Assembly: GCA_023443515.1 (NCBI GenBank) | Contig: JAEZUC010000116.1 | Location: 1 to 34,229 of the forward strand | DNA: 34,229 bases | DNA from: Bacillota bacterium | GTDB taxonomy: Bacteria; Bacillota; Clostridia; Acetivibrionales; DSM-1351 | Reading direction: 5' to 3' | Shown here: piece after piece, positions 23,854 through 31,674 of the stretch | Numbering within the stretch: position 1 is the stretch's first letter | Layout of the letters: the number at the start of each line of letters is the position of its first letter | Position numbers and translations under genes: made by a program | The notes under the pieces: model-generated | Seen by the model: the letters and a program-made list of their open reading frames with translations, nothing else | What the model was told of the DNA's origin: nothing | Databases searched by the model: none

Positions 23854-24579
23854 ATTTTTATAAAGAAAAAAATAAATTGGGAGAAGACGACTTTTTGGTT
23901 TGTATTTGCTACATTGGTCCTGTCAACGGTCTTTTCGCTTGTAAATGTTATTACTGCACCTTCAAAGCCATTTGTGGGACAAGCATTTGAAAAGCTTAGA
24001 AGTGACTATGTTCTTATGCTGATTCAGTGCATTATGGGTATGATTATTATGTTTCTTCCATCGATTATCGAGAGGAAGTGGAAAATAAATATTCCCGGTT
24101 TCATGCACATAGTTTTTGTATTTTTCCTTTATGCAGCCATATATCTTGGCGAGGTCAGAAGTTTCTACTATAAAATACCCCATTGGGATACTATTCTTCA
24201 TACCTTCAGCGGTGCAATGATAGGAGCTCTTGGTTTTTCAATTGTAAAACTTTTGAATGATTCCGAAAAGGTACAAATAAACCTGAGTCCTTTATTTGTG
24301 GCGGTTTTTGCTTTTTCCTTTGCACTGGCAATAGGTGCATTATGGGAGATATACGAATTTGCCTTTGACAAGTTGCTGGGGCTTAATATGCAGAAATTTG
24401 CTCATGAAGACGGCAGCCTTATGGTGGGAAGAGCAGCTCTGGCAGATACTATGAAGGATTTAATAGTTGATTCCTTAGGGGCGCTTGCAACCAGTATTAC
24501 CGGATATATTTCACTGAAATTTAAGAAAGGCTGGCTGGAGAAGTTTGAAGTAACCAGAAGTCGCAAAGTCAGTATGTAG
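23854..24579 (+). CDS. Multi-pass membrane protein (YjdF/DUF2238-like), probable non-AUG start
   Basis: A hydrophobic protein with about six membrane segments. Conserved-looking polar residues lie in PHWDTILHTFSGAMIG, ALWEIYEFAFD and TMKDLIVDSLGAL, which resemble the YjdF/DUF2238 family of unknown function; assignment is moderate. The frame is open from 23842 (TAG at 23839) and has no ATG, GTG or TTG until TTG 23914, which has no ribosome site and would cut into the first membrane helix. GGGGTGAT (23843-23850) sits five to six bases before ATT 23854, giving N-terminal residues IFIKKKINWEKTTFWF with positive charges before the helix. TTG 23914 is the conservative alternative (221 residues). 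Confidence 0.65.
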   Translation: MFIKKKINWEKTTFWFVFATLVLSTVFSLVNVITAPSKPFVGQAFEKLRSDYVLMLIQCIMGMIIMFLPSIIERKWKINIPGFMHIVFVFFLYAAIYLGEVRSFYYKIPHWDTILHTFSGAMIGALGFSIVKLLNDSEKVQINLSPLFVAVFAFSFALAIGALWEIYEFAFDKLLGLNMQKFAHEDGSLMVGRAALADTMKDLIVDSLGALATSITGYISLKFKKGWLEKFEVTRSRKVSM

Positions 24580-24633
24580 GGAAAATGAGTTTGTCGCAAA
24601 ATAGATTTATGTCTTTTTAACCTGTACGCTAGT

Positions 24634-24842
24634 ATAAATTGTATCAATGGAAGCTTGGTTAAAGATATTTGCAGTTGTTTCTCGGCGAACACGGATATTT
24701 TACCGGAAAACCTATCACGATGTAGGTTTTAGCGACACAATGAATCATGGACGATGAATGTGAGCGACGGTAAAATATCCTATGGTGAGCCACTAGAAAC
24801 TCTTGCAAATATCTAAAGAAGCAATCATTGATATAATTTTTA
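24634..24842. repeat. Long imperfect inverted repeat, about 210 bp, no gene
   Basis: Arms of about 72 bases (24634-24705 and 24770-24842) are imperfect inverted copies. Matching blocks include TATCAATG (24642-24649) with CATTGATA (24826-24833), AGATATTTGCA (24663-24673) with TGCAAATATCT (24784-24814 region), GTTTCT with AGAAAC, and GGATATTTTACCG (24693-24705) with CGGTAAAATATCC (24768-24780). The centre holds a smaller hairpin AAAACCTA (24707-24714) with TAGGTTTT (24721-24728). It fills the gap between two convergent genes. It has no transposase and looks like a non-autonomous element or a large RNA hairpin. Confidence 0.7.
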
Positions 24843-24884
24843 TTCGGGAGTACTGGTGTTGAACAGAAAAATTATGCCATTATA

Positions 24885-25562
24885 TTATAAAAAGTATCCC
24901 GGATACTTTTCCTTTAGAATATCTGCATGTTCAAGACCGTTATAATGATGCCTTTTGAGTAATGTATTACAGCCTTTTTTATCGCCCTCTTCTATTTTAT
25001 TCATAATGTCAAAATGCTCCTGATATACCCTGTTCAGCATTTCAGGTTCATACATGGTCAAAAGCCTGAATCTGTTGTAATGAATTCTTGTTGTACTTAT
25101 AATATCCCAGATTGTTTCATGGTTTACTGCCTTGAATATAACCTTGTGAAAGTCGTTGTCAAGTTCCAGAAATTCTTCTATATTGCCTTCATTTTCAACT
25201 AAATCCTTCTGCAACCGTATATTCTTTTTTATTTCAGCAGGTAAATCCTTAATTCCGCTGTCCATTATTTCACCTGCAATCTGACATTCAAGAAGATTTC
25301 TCATATAAACACTTTCCTTTACATAGGAAAGGTCTACAAGGGACACAAATGTGCCTTTCTGGGGATATATATCAATCAGCTTCTCGTAGGATAGACGTAT
25401 AAAAACTTCTCTTACGGGTGTCCTGCTGACATTTAAAAGCTCGGATATTTCTGTCTCGCTGATCATTTGCCCCGGTTTATATTCCAGATTCAGTATTTTA
25501 TTTTTAACTTCCATATAAATTACTTCTTTAAGTGGAAGTACGTTTCTTTGAAATCTATTCAT
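24885..25562 (-). CDS. GntR-family (FCD/FadR-type) transcriptional regulator
   Basis: A 225-residue regulator. The N-terminal winged helix covers residues about 10-75, with the family signature MISETEISELLNVSRTPVRE and then the wing DIYPQKGTFVSLVD. The all-helical FCD effector domain follows (residues about 85-215), with D, H and H residues typical of its metal or carboxylate site, such as DNDFHK and the HH in LKRHHYNG. FCD members usually sense sugar acids or other carboxylates. It is divergent from KDPG aldolase and a KDG-type kinase, so it probably controls them and binds a uronate-derived acid. AGGAGAG precedes the ATG. Confidence 0.9.
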   Translation of the reverse strand: MNRFQRNVLPLKEVIYMEVKNKILNLEYKPGQMISETEISELLNVSRTPVREVFIRLSYEKLIDIYPQKGTFVSLVDLSYVKESVYMRNLLECQIAGEIMDSGIKDLPAEIKKNIRLQKDLVENEGNIEEFLELDNDFHKVIFKAVNHETIWDIISTTRIHYNRFRLLTMYEPEMLNRVYQEHFDIMNKIEEGDKKGCNTLLKRHHYNGLEHADILKEKYPGYFL

Positions 25563-25590
25563 GGTACTCTCCTATGAACCAAAACTTTTG

Positions 25591-25635
25591 TTGAACTCTC
25601 GTTCAATTTTAGCATAGTATGCAGCATATTTACAA
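25591..25635 (-). promoter_or_regulatory. Promoter of the GntR gene with adjacent palindrome
   Basis: Minus strand TTGTAA (25635-25630), 18-base spacer, TAAAAT with an upstream TG (25611-25606). Directly downstream is TTGAAC (25591-25596) and GTTCAA (25601-25606) separated by four bases, a palindrome over the expected start that could be an autoregulatory operator. Confidence 0.5.
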
Positions 25636-25655
25636 TTTACAGTTACAGGTGACAA

Positions 25656-25684
25656 TTGACACTTAACTTGTATACTAGTATATT
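25656..25684 (+). promoter_or_regulatory. Promoter and operator of the KDPG aldolase operon
   Basis: TTGACA (25656-25661), 17-base spacer, TATATT (25679-25684). The perfect palindrome TATACTAGTATA (25671-25682) spans the spacer and -10, a position where a bound repressor would block polymerase. TNGTATAC-type palindromes are typical of FCD-class GntR operators. Confidence 0.7.
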
Positions 25685-25731
25685 AATATATAAGACAGGG
25701 TTATTCAATAATTTTTAAAGAGGTCATTATT

Positions 25732-26373
25732 ATGGATAAGAACGAAGTGCTGAAAAAGATTTGCGATTGCGGTGTTGTAGCGGTTGTCAGGGCTGATAGT
25801 CCGGAACAGGCGGTGAAAATAGCCGACTCCTGCGTAGAGGCAGGAATCAGTGCCATTGAAATTACCTTTACGGTAAATGGTGCACTTGATGTTATTAAGG
25901 AGCTGACAAAGTCCAAAAAGGACAATAAGATTCTCATCGGAGCAGGTACTATTCTTGACCCTGAGACAGCCAGAGCAGCTATTCTTGCAGGAGCCCAGTT
26001 TATTGTAAGCCCTTGCCTGAACAAAGAGGTTGTTAAGGTTTGCAACAGATATCAGATTGCTTGTATGCCCGGAGCCATGACCGTAAAGGAGGCAGTTGAG
26101 TGCATGGAAGCAGGTGCTGACATTGTAAAGGTATTCCCGGGAGAGCTCTTTGGCCCCGCTATTATCAAGGCATTCAGAGGCCCGTTGCCTCAGATTAAAC
26201 TTATGCCTACAGGGGGAGTAAACCTGGAAAACACAGCGGAATGGATAAAAGCAGGAAGTGTTGCGGTAGGAGTAGGTGGAAATTTAACTGCCGGAGCTAA
26301 AAAAGGTGACTATGAGTCAATCGTTATCATCGGTAAGCAGTTTGTTGAAAGGGTAAAGCAGGCCAGAGCCTGA
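25732..26373 (+). CDS. eda: KDPG/KHG aldolase
   Basis: Cleaves 2-keto-3-deoxy-6-phosphogluconate to pyruvate and glyceraldehyde 3-phosphate. The 213-residue length is normal. The Schiff-base lysine is K133 in ADIVKVFPGELFG, with E43 in AIEITF as the acid/base and ILIGAGTILDPE and FIVSPCLN strands as in the family. It is followed 34 bases later by a KDG-type kinase with its own AAGGAGG site, so the pair would convert keto-deoxygluconate, for example from uronates, to glycolysis intermediates. The divergent GntR regulator and the operator in the promoter suggest substrate induction. No gluconate dehydratase is nearby, so a full Entner-Doudoroff path is not shown. Confidence 0.95.
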   Translation: MDKNEVLKKICDCGVVAVVRADSPEQAVKIADSCVEAGISAIEITFTVNGALDVIKELTKSKKDNKILIGAGTILDPETARAAILAGAQFIVSPCLNKEVVKVCNRYQIACMPGAMTVKEAVECMEAGADIVKVFPGELFGPAIIKAFRGPLPQIKLMPTGGVNLENTAEWIKAGSVAVGVGGNLTAGAKKGDYESIVIIGKQFVERVKQARA

Positions 26374-26407
26374 CGATGACTCTGCAGAGCAAAAAAGGAG
26401 GCCAAGT

Positions 26408-27508
26408 ATGTCTATAGCTAATTTAAAGCCTGAAGGAACTTATACATATGATTGTATTTCTCTTGGAGAAGTAATGCTAAGACTTGACCCGGGAGATGGC
26501 AGGATAAGAAACAGCAGAGAATTCAAAGCGTGGGAAGGCGGAGGAGAGTACAATGTATCCCGTGGACTTCGCAAGTGCTTTGGTATGAAATGTGCAGTTG
26601 TTACGGCTTTTGCCGACAATGATATAGGAAAACTCATTGAAGATATGATTCTACAGGGTGGAGTTGATACCTCTCTCATTAAGTGGAAACCTTTTGACGG
26701 TATAGGCAGGGCTGTAAGAAACGGATTGAATTTTACAGAAAAAGGCTTTGGGATAAGAGCCGCCCTTGGAGTTTCTGACAGGGCAAACACCGCGGCATCA
26801 CAGTTGAAGGCCGGGGACATTGACTGGGAATATATATTTGGTAAGCTTGGAGCAAGATGGTTTCATACAGGAGGAATTTTTGCTGCATTGTCCGAAACTA
26901 CACCCGATGTAGTTATTGAGGCTGTAAAGGTTGCAAAGAAATACAATACAATAGTTTCCTATGACTTAAACTACAGACCCTCACTCTGGAACTACATCGG
27001 TGGAAATAAAAAGGCACAGGAAGTAAACAAGGAAATTGCAAAGTATATAGATGTTATGATTGGAAATGAAGAGGACTTTACTCAATGTCTGGGTTTTGAA
27101 GTAGAGGGCAACGACAAAAATCTCAAAGAACTTGATATAGAAGGCTACAAAAAGATGATAGACAGGGTTGTTAATCAATATCCAAATATGAAAGTAGTTG
27201 CTACTACATTGAGAGGGGTAAAAACTGCTACTGTTAATGACTGGCGTGCAATATGCTGGGCAGGAGGCACTATTTACAGGTCTATCGAATTCCCGGGACT
27301 TGAGATTTATGACAGAGTAGGTGGAGGAGACAGCTTTGCATCAGGTTTGGTTTATGGTCTGATGGCAACCGGAGATGCCCAGAAGGCTGTAAACTATGGT
27401 GTGGCCCACGGGGCGCTTGCCATGACAACTCCCGGGGATACTTCCATGGCAAGTCTCAGAGAAGTTGAAAGTGTTATAAAAGGACAAAGCGCAAGAGTAG
27501 TAAGATAA
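26408..27508 (+). CDS. kdgK: PfkB-family sugar kinase, probable 2-keto-3-deoxygluconate kinase
   Basis: A 366-residue ribokinase-type kinase. The N-terminal GEVMLRLDPGD and GGGEYNVSRGL segments match KdgK-like proteins, and the C-terminal PfkB signature DRVGGGDSFASGL holds the catalytic aspartate. The middle has FHTGGIFAALS and VSYDLNYRPSLW. Placement after KDPG aldolase supports phosphorylation of 2-keto-3-deoxygluconate; another sugar acid cannot be excluded from sequence alone. The protein is slightly longer than typical KdgK (about 310-340), mostly by an insert around residues 215-260. The ribosome site is AAAGGAGG. Confidence 0.87.
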   Translation: MSIANLKPEGTYTYDCISLGEVMLRLDPGDGRIRNSREFKAWEGGGEYNVSRGLRKCFGMKCAVVTAFADNDIGKLIEDMILQGGVDTSLIKWKPFDGIGRAVRNGLNFTEKGFGIRAALGVSDRANTAASQLKAGDIDWEYIFGKLGARWFHTGGIFAALSETTPDVVIEAVKVAKKYNTIVSYDLNYRPSLWNYIGGNKKAQEVNKEIAKYIDVMIGNEEDFTQCLGFEVEGNDKNLKELDIEGYKKMIDRVVNQYPNMKVVATTLRGVKTATVNDWRAICWAGGTIYRSIEFPGLEIYDRVGGGDSFASGLVYGLMATGDAQKAVNYGVAHGALAMTTPGDTSMASLREVESVIKGQSARVVR

Positions 27509-27537
27509 TTGAATTCTTTTTTATCGTATAGTATATT
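27509..27537 (+). promoter_or_regulatory. Promoter of the PH-domain gene
   Basis: TTGAAT (27509-27514), 17-base spacer, TATATT (27532-27537), immediately after the kinase stop codon. Confidence 0.55.
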
Positions 27538-27599
27538 GGTAATTGAATACACTTTTAATGCGGGTTTAAAAAATCGTAAACCAAAAGGAGGAATTTTAC

Positions 27600-27971
27600 A
27601 TGGCTGATACAAATAGTATTCTGGCATGGACTCTGGTAGCGGAATGTCCTATCCCGGATGATGTAAACGATTTGATGGTGGAAGGAGAAACAGCGGTTGC
27701 TGCATACAAAACTTTCAGGGACACTGCGGTTTTCACCAATAAGAGGCTCATTGTAAGGGATGCTCAGGGACTTACCGGTAAAAAGGTTGAGGTATACTCT
27801 TTGCCGTATTCATCCATCAATATGTGGTCTACAGAAAATGCAGGCAGATTTTTGGATTTTAATGCGGAGGTTGAGCTGTGGACTCGGGCAGGTCATATTA
27901 AAATAAATCTGCAAAAAGGTGTTGACATAAGGAAGTTTGACAAGCTTATAGCAAATGCCCTGCTTAAATAG
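27600..27971 (+). CDS. Small bacterial PH-domain protein
   Basis: A 123-residue soluble protein whose pattern of short strands ending in a C-terminal helix (KGVDIRKFDKLIANALLK) fits the bacterial pleckstrin homology domain family. The segments FTNKRLIVRDAQGLTGKKVEVYSLPYSSI and GHIKINLQKG are typical. Its role is unknown; such proteins are cytoplasmic and widespread in Firmicutes. It has a strong AAAGGAGG ribosome site and its own promoter, and is followed by a terminator, so it is probably unrelated to the sugar-acid operon. Confidence 0.8.
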   Translation: MADTNSILAWTLVAECPIPDDVNDLMVEGETAVAAYKTFRDTAVFTNKRLIVRDAQGLTGKKVEVYSLPYSSINMWSTENAGRFLDFNAEVELWTRAGHIKINLQKGVDIRKFDKLIANALLK

Positions 27972-27976
27972 TTATG

Positions 27977-28026
27977 GGGTTGTCCAAAATAGAAAGTTTT
28001 TCTGTTTTGCGACAACCCTTTGTTTT
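27977..28026 (+). terminator. Terminator of the PH-domain gene
   Basis: GGGTTGTC (27977-27984) pairs with GACAACCC (28011-28018), and the stem continues inward through CAAAAtAGAAA and TTTCTgTTTTG, followed by TTTGTTTT. Confidence 0.85.
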
Positions 28027-28028
28027 AG

Positions 28029-29066
28029 TTATTCTTTATAATCCCCTCTGTCTACAACGAGCTCATAACCGATTTTCTGCATTCGGTTTTGAAGGCAGAA
28101 TCTACATTCTGCGGCTTCTTCTCCGGTACAGATTTTGTTATCATACAGAGCATATTTTTTTCTGACAGAAACAGGGGAAAGGTTCGGCATTACAACATTT
28201 GCCCCTGCCAGAATACCTTTTTCACGTCCATTTTTATCAATCGTTCCCAAGGCAGTTGTTGCAGGTATAAGAGCCTTTGGATTCATAAGCCTCAATATTC
28301 CTATAAGTAAAAGTGTCAGTTCCAGACTGCCTTGCTTTTCGTTTAAAAACTGTGTGTCCTTATGTGGTATGAAAGGCCCTATCCCAATCATATGAGGCTT
28401 AAATTCCTTTATAAAAAGGAGGTCTTCTACTATGTTTTCCATAGTCTGGAATGGAGAGCCTACCATGAAGCCGGTGCCTACCTGAAAGCCGATTTCCTTT
28501 AAATTGTACAGACATTGCTTTCTGTCAGCCAATGAAAGTTCTGCCGGATGGAGCTTATTGTAATGCTCGTCCGTTGCGGTTTCATGGCGAAGCAGATAGC
28601 GGTCCGCTCCGGCCTCGAAAAATCTTTTGTAGGATTCATAGCTGTGTTCACCGATAGAAAGGGTAATAGCACAGTCGGGGTAAGCTGATTTAATATTTTT
28701 TATTATTTCAACAACTTTGTCAGCTGAGTAATATCCATCCTCACCACCTTGTAAAACGAAGGTTCTGAAACCAAGTTCATAACCTGTTTCACAGCAGGAC
28801 AGGATTTCTTCCATACTTAATCTGTATCTGTCTGCATTTTTATTGCTTCTGCTTATACCACAGTAATAGCAATCATTTTTACAGAAATTAGTGAATTCTA
28901 TCAGCCCTCTTGTGTAGATGCTGTTACCAAAGTGGTTCTTTGAAATAAATCTTGCTTTTTCAAACAAATATTCACTTATATCGGCGTTGAAATTGTTGAG
29001 AATATAGAGCAGTTCACTTTTTTCAAGCCCTTGTGTTTCATATAGTTTATCGATTAATTCCTTCAT
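28029..29066 (-). CDS. hydE: [FeFe]-hydrogenase H-cluster maturase, radical SAM
   Basis: One of three maturases (HydE, HydF, HydG) that build the H-cluster subcluster of [FeFe]-hydrogenase. The radical SAM motif C62-x3-C66-x2-C69 is in NFCKNDCYYCG. FVLQGGEDG (103-111) and ITLSIGEHSYESY follow, as in HydE. A second cluster site is suggested by C313, C321 and C324, seen in HydE of Thermotoga and not needed for activity there. The length of 345 is normal. It has an AGGAGG site. It follows coaC by 57 bases on the same strand and may share its transcript; hydF, hydG and the hydrogenase are not in the window. Confidence 0.95.
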   Translation of the reverse strand: MKELIDKLYETQGLEKSELLYILNNFNADISEYLFEKARFISKNHFGNSIYTRGLIEFTNFCKNDCYYCGISRSNKNADRYRLSMEEILSCCETGYELGFRTFVLQGGEDGYYSADKVVEIIKNIKSAYPDCAITLSIGEHSYESYKRFFEAGADRYLLRHETATDEHYNKLHPAELSLADRKQCLYNLKEIGFQVGTGFMVGSPFQTMENIVEDLLFIKEFKPHMIGIGPFIPHKDTQFLNEKQGSLELTLLLIGILRLMNPKALIPATTALGTIDKNGREKGILAGANVVMPNLSPVSVRKKYALYDNKICTGEEAAECRFCLQNRMQKIGYELVVDRGDYKE

Positions 29067-29123
29067 TGGAAAGGCCTCCTGATTTATTTTAACAACGATA
29101 CAATATATATACCACCAATAGGG

Positions 29124-29660
29124 TTATTTAAAATATGTTTCTACAGTATTTACTATAGTTTCTACATCTGCCAAGGCACCCTTTCCAAGATCACCGCAGG
29201 CCAGAACAGCTTCTTTAGGCTCAACGAACCTGTACCCCAGTTCAGAAAGATTTGTGATATTTCGCTGAACTATAGGGTTGTTGTACATGTTGGTATTCAT
29301 TGCGGGACAAATATAAACTGGTACATTGTTCATTGCCATTACTACTGTTGTCAGCATATCATCGGCAATGCCCGATGCAATTTTGCCTATAAGGTTAGCG
29401 CTGGCAGGAGCAATAAGGCACAAATCCGCTTTCTTTGCAAGGGATATATGCTTTATTTCTTTTGGCGTAATCTCCTCAAACATATTCCAGTAAACCTTGT
29501 TTTTTGTCAGGGACTGAAAGGTCAGGGGAGTAATAAATTCCATAGCACTCTTTGTCATAATAACATCTACGTTGTAACCCCGTTTGGTCAATATACTTGC
29601 TATATAAGCAGCTTTGTAGGCCGCTACACTTCCTGTTACTCCAAGAATAATATTTTTCAT
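29124..29660 (-). CDS. coaC: Phosphopantothenoylcysteine decarboxylase (flavoprotein)
   Basis: Decarboxylates 4'-phosphopantothenoylcysteine in coenzyme A synthesis. Features of the flavin-dependent cysteine decarboxylase fold are GVTGSVAAYKA (7-17), the active-site H71, PASANLIGKIASGIADD, the substrate motif PAMNTNM (119-125) and the catalytic C155 in LACGDLGKGAL. At 178 residues it is a free-standing CoaC, whereas most bacteria carry a fused CoaBC of about 400 residues. It starts one base after the coaB stop with AAGGGAGG inside coaB, so the two are translationally linked. Confidence 0.93.
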   Translation of the reverse strand: MKNIILGVTGSVAAYKAAYIASILTKRGYNVDVIMTKSAMEFITPLTFQSLTKNKVYWNMFEEITPKEIKHISLAKKADLCLIAPASANLIGKIASGIADDMLTTVVMAMNNVPVYICPAMNTNMYNNPIVQRNITNLSELGYRFVEPKEAVLACGDLGKGALADVETIVNTVETYFK

Positions 29661-29661
29661 C

Positions 29662-30516
29662 CTAAGCCCTCCCTTTATTCAGAGTAATTTCAATAGAATA
29701 GGCAACTATGGCATCAGCTATTTGTGTCTTTGTTTGATATGTCAGGTACGATTTATCCCTGAAAATAAGATGCCCTGTGTGGGTGTCGTTGGTAATCCCG
29801 GTCATATCATTTGCCAGTACCATTTCACATTTATTTTTTTCAAGCAGGCCGTAGCCAATGTCTATTAATTCTTCTTCAGCTGCATTGCTCAAAAGCTTGA
29901 AGCCTACAAGTGTTGTTTCTGGCTGGAGCTTTTTAATCATTCCTATAACCTTAGGAGTCTTTTGCATACTGATTACAAGGTCGTTTATATCTGAACTAAG
30001 TTTATTTGCATTATTAATTGATGAATTACTGAATATATAGTCGGTTATATCTGAGGCAAGGTCTTTTGGGATAAGACTTTTAAGTTTGTCAGAATTATCT
30101 GTAATATATTTTTCAATAGATCTGCATATATCGGTTTTGGTGGTAACTCCATCAACTCTATAGTCGCTAACCGCCATAGAATGAATAACTATATCAACCT
30201 TATGGTTTTCAAGGATTTCTTCTAGGGCAGATGCAAGCTGTGCTACACTTTCAATTTTTATTATACTGACTTTATCAGATGAAGGTACTACTGCACTTTG
30301 TCCGCAGATGTAATAAAGTTTATCTATACAGATGTTTTTATTGTTCAAAAAAGCCTCTGCTATTGCAGCCCCTAATCTTCCTGTGGAACTGTTTGAAATC
30401 GCTCTTACATCATCAATTTTCTCAGTTGTTCCACCTGCAGTAATCAACACAACCAATCCGTTCACATCCTCACTATTTACTGTCTTCTGTGGTACTTGTT
30501 GAATATACTTTAACAT
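29662..30516 (-). CDS. coaB: Phosphopantothenate--cysteine ligase
   Basis: Joins cysteine to phosphopantothenate using a nucleotide triphosphate, just before the CoaC step. The core begins VVLITAGGTTEKIDDVR and has SNSSTGRLGAAIAEAF, the AVSDYR segment and the C-terminal LVGFKL and LANDMTG strands. The separate CoaB resembles the streptococcal/clostridial type. The ATG at 30516 lacks a ribosome site and adds about 20 residues that are not family-like; a TTG at 30456 has TGAGGAT nine bases upstream and would start right at the core (264 residues), so the true start may be there. The cysK terminator lies upstream. Confidence 0.88.
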   Translation of the reverse strand: MLKYIQQVPQKTVNSEDVNGLVVLITAGGTTEKIDDVRAISNSSTGRLGAAIAEAFLNNKNICIDKLYYICGQSAVVPSSDKVSIIKIESVAQLASALEEILENHKVDIVIHSMAVSDYRVDGVTTKTDICRSIEKYITDNSDKLKSLIPKDLASDITDYIFSNSSINNANKLSSDINDLVISMQKTPKVIGMIKKLQPETTLVGFKLLSNAAEEELIDIGYGLLEKNKCEMVLANDMTGITNDTHTGHLIFRDKSYLTYQTKTQIADAIVAYSIEITLNKGRA

Positions 30517-30550
30517 TTATAGTGTGTTATTTCAATGGCGACAGTACAAA

Positions 30551-30603
30551 CATAACAAAGCAAAAGGCAGAAGAACGCCTTCTTACAGCTTCATCTGCCT
30601 TTT
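30551..30603 (-). terminator. cysK terminator
   Basis: Minus-strand hairpin of AAAAGGCAGATGAA (30603-30590) with TTCTTCTGCCTTTT (30575-30562), one mismatch, followed by GCTTTGTT. It separates cysK from coaB. Confidence 0.8.
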
Positions 30604-30632
30604 GACTGGTGATTTTTAATTTGTTAAGCTTA

Positions 30633-31565
30633 TTATTCTGAGAATAAAGGTGTTGAAAGATACCTTTCACCTGTGTCTGGCAGGAGAACCACAATTGTTT
30701 TACCTGCATTTTCAGGACGCTTTGCAAGTTCAGTTGCAGCCCAAAGTGCCGCACCTGATGAAATACCTACCAAAAGGCCTTCTGCCTTTGAAAGCTCTCT
30801 ACCTGCTGCGAAAGCATCATCGTTTTCAACTGCAATTATTTCATCATATATCTTTGTATTCAAGGTATCGGGAACAAACCCCGCACCTATACCCTGAATC
30901 TTGTGAGGCCCTGCAGTGCCCTTGGAAAGAACAGGGGAGCTTGCAGGTTCAACTGCAACTATTTTTACATTTGGGTTCTGTGCTTTCAGGTACTCACCTG
31001 TTCCGGTGATTGTTCCGCCTGTGCCTATTCCTGCTACAAATATATCAACTTTTCCGTCGGTATCCTCCCAGATTTCAGGGCCGGTAGTAGCTTTGTGAAC
31101 CGCAGGGTTTGCGGGATTCACAAACTGACCGGGGATAAAGCTGTTTGGTGTTGTTGCTGCCAGCTCCTCAGCCTTTGCAATTGCACCCTTCATACCCTTT
31201 GAACCTTCGGTTAACACAAGCTCGGCACCGTATGCCTTCAAAAGATTTCTACGTTCTATACTCATTGTTTCAGGCATGGTAAGAATTATCTTATATCCTC
31301 TTGCAGCAGCAACTGATGCAAGACCTATTCCTGTATTTCCACTGGTAGGTTCTATTATTACTGAACCTTCCTTTAAAATCCCCTTTGCTTCGGCATCATC
31401 AATCATGGCCTTTGCTATTCTATCTTTGACGCTTCCTGCGGGGTTAAAATATTCCAATTTTGCAATAATGGTTGCTTTTAAGTCATTTTTCTTTTCATAG
31501 TTTGACAGTTCCAGGAGAGGGGTTTTTCCAATCAGGTCAGTAAGGCTTTTATATATTTTTGCCAT
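30633..31565 (-). CDS. cysK: Cysteine synthase A (O-acetylserine sulfhydrylase)
   Basis: Makes cysteine from O-acetylserine and sulfide with pyridoxal phosphate. The cofactor lysine is K47 in NPAGSVKDRIA. The asparagine-loop PTSGNTGIGLA lies near residue 73-83, and the phosphate-binding GIGTGGTITGTGEYLK near 176-191. The length of 310 is normal. AAAGGAGTG precedes the ATG. A perfect-consensus promoter and a strong palindrome lie upstream, and it ends in its own terminator. A CysM-type enzyme is less likely because the sequence follows CysK throughout. Confidence 0.96.
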   Translation of the reverse strand: MAKIYKSLTDLIGKTPLLELSNYEKKNDLKATIIAKLEYFNPAGSVKDRIAKAMIDDAEAKGILKEGSVIIEPTSGNTGIGLASVAAARGYKIILTMPETMSIERRNLLKAYGAELVLTEGSKGMKGAIAKAEELAATTPNSFIPGQFVNPANPAVHKATTGPEIWEDTDGKVDIFVAGIGTGGTITGTGEYLKAQNPNVKIVAVEPASSPVLSKGTAGPHKIQGIGAGFVPDTLNTKIYDEIIAVENDDAFAAGRELSKAEGLLVGISSGAALWAATELAKRPENAGKTIVVLLPDTGERYLSTPLFSE

Positions 31566-31618
31566 GTCTAATACACTCCTTTTATATTTAGTTTAATGTA
31601 ATTATCAGTGAGTTATGC

Positions 31619-31659
31619 ATATAGGAAATGAGTACGTATATTTCATATATTTCCTATAT
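31619..31659 (-). promoter_or_regulatory. Palindromic operator candidate in the cysK leader
   Basis: ATATAGGAAAT (31619-31629) and ATTTCCTATAT (31649-31659) are perfect 11-base inverted copies separated by 19 bases. The element lies about 10-50 bases after the predicted cysK start of transcription. A cysteine regulator of the Rrf2/CymR kind is possible, but I cannot identify the protein. Confidence 0.6.
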
Positions 31660-31674
31660 AATTAGTATGTATTA

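Noticed and set aside
24580..24884. Possible insertion sequence remnant
   Set aside because: The inverted repeat is present but there is no transposase fragment or clear target duplication, so it is described only as an inverted repeat element.
25732..27508. Entner-Doudoroff pathway cluster
   Set aside because: Only KDPG aldolase and a KDG-type kinase are present; no 6-phosphogluconate dehydratase is seen, so uronate or keto-deoxygluconate use fits better.
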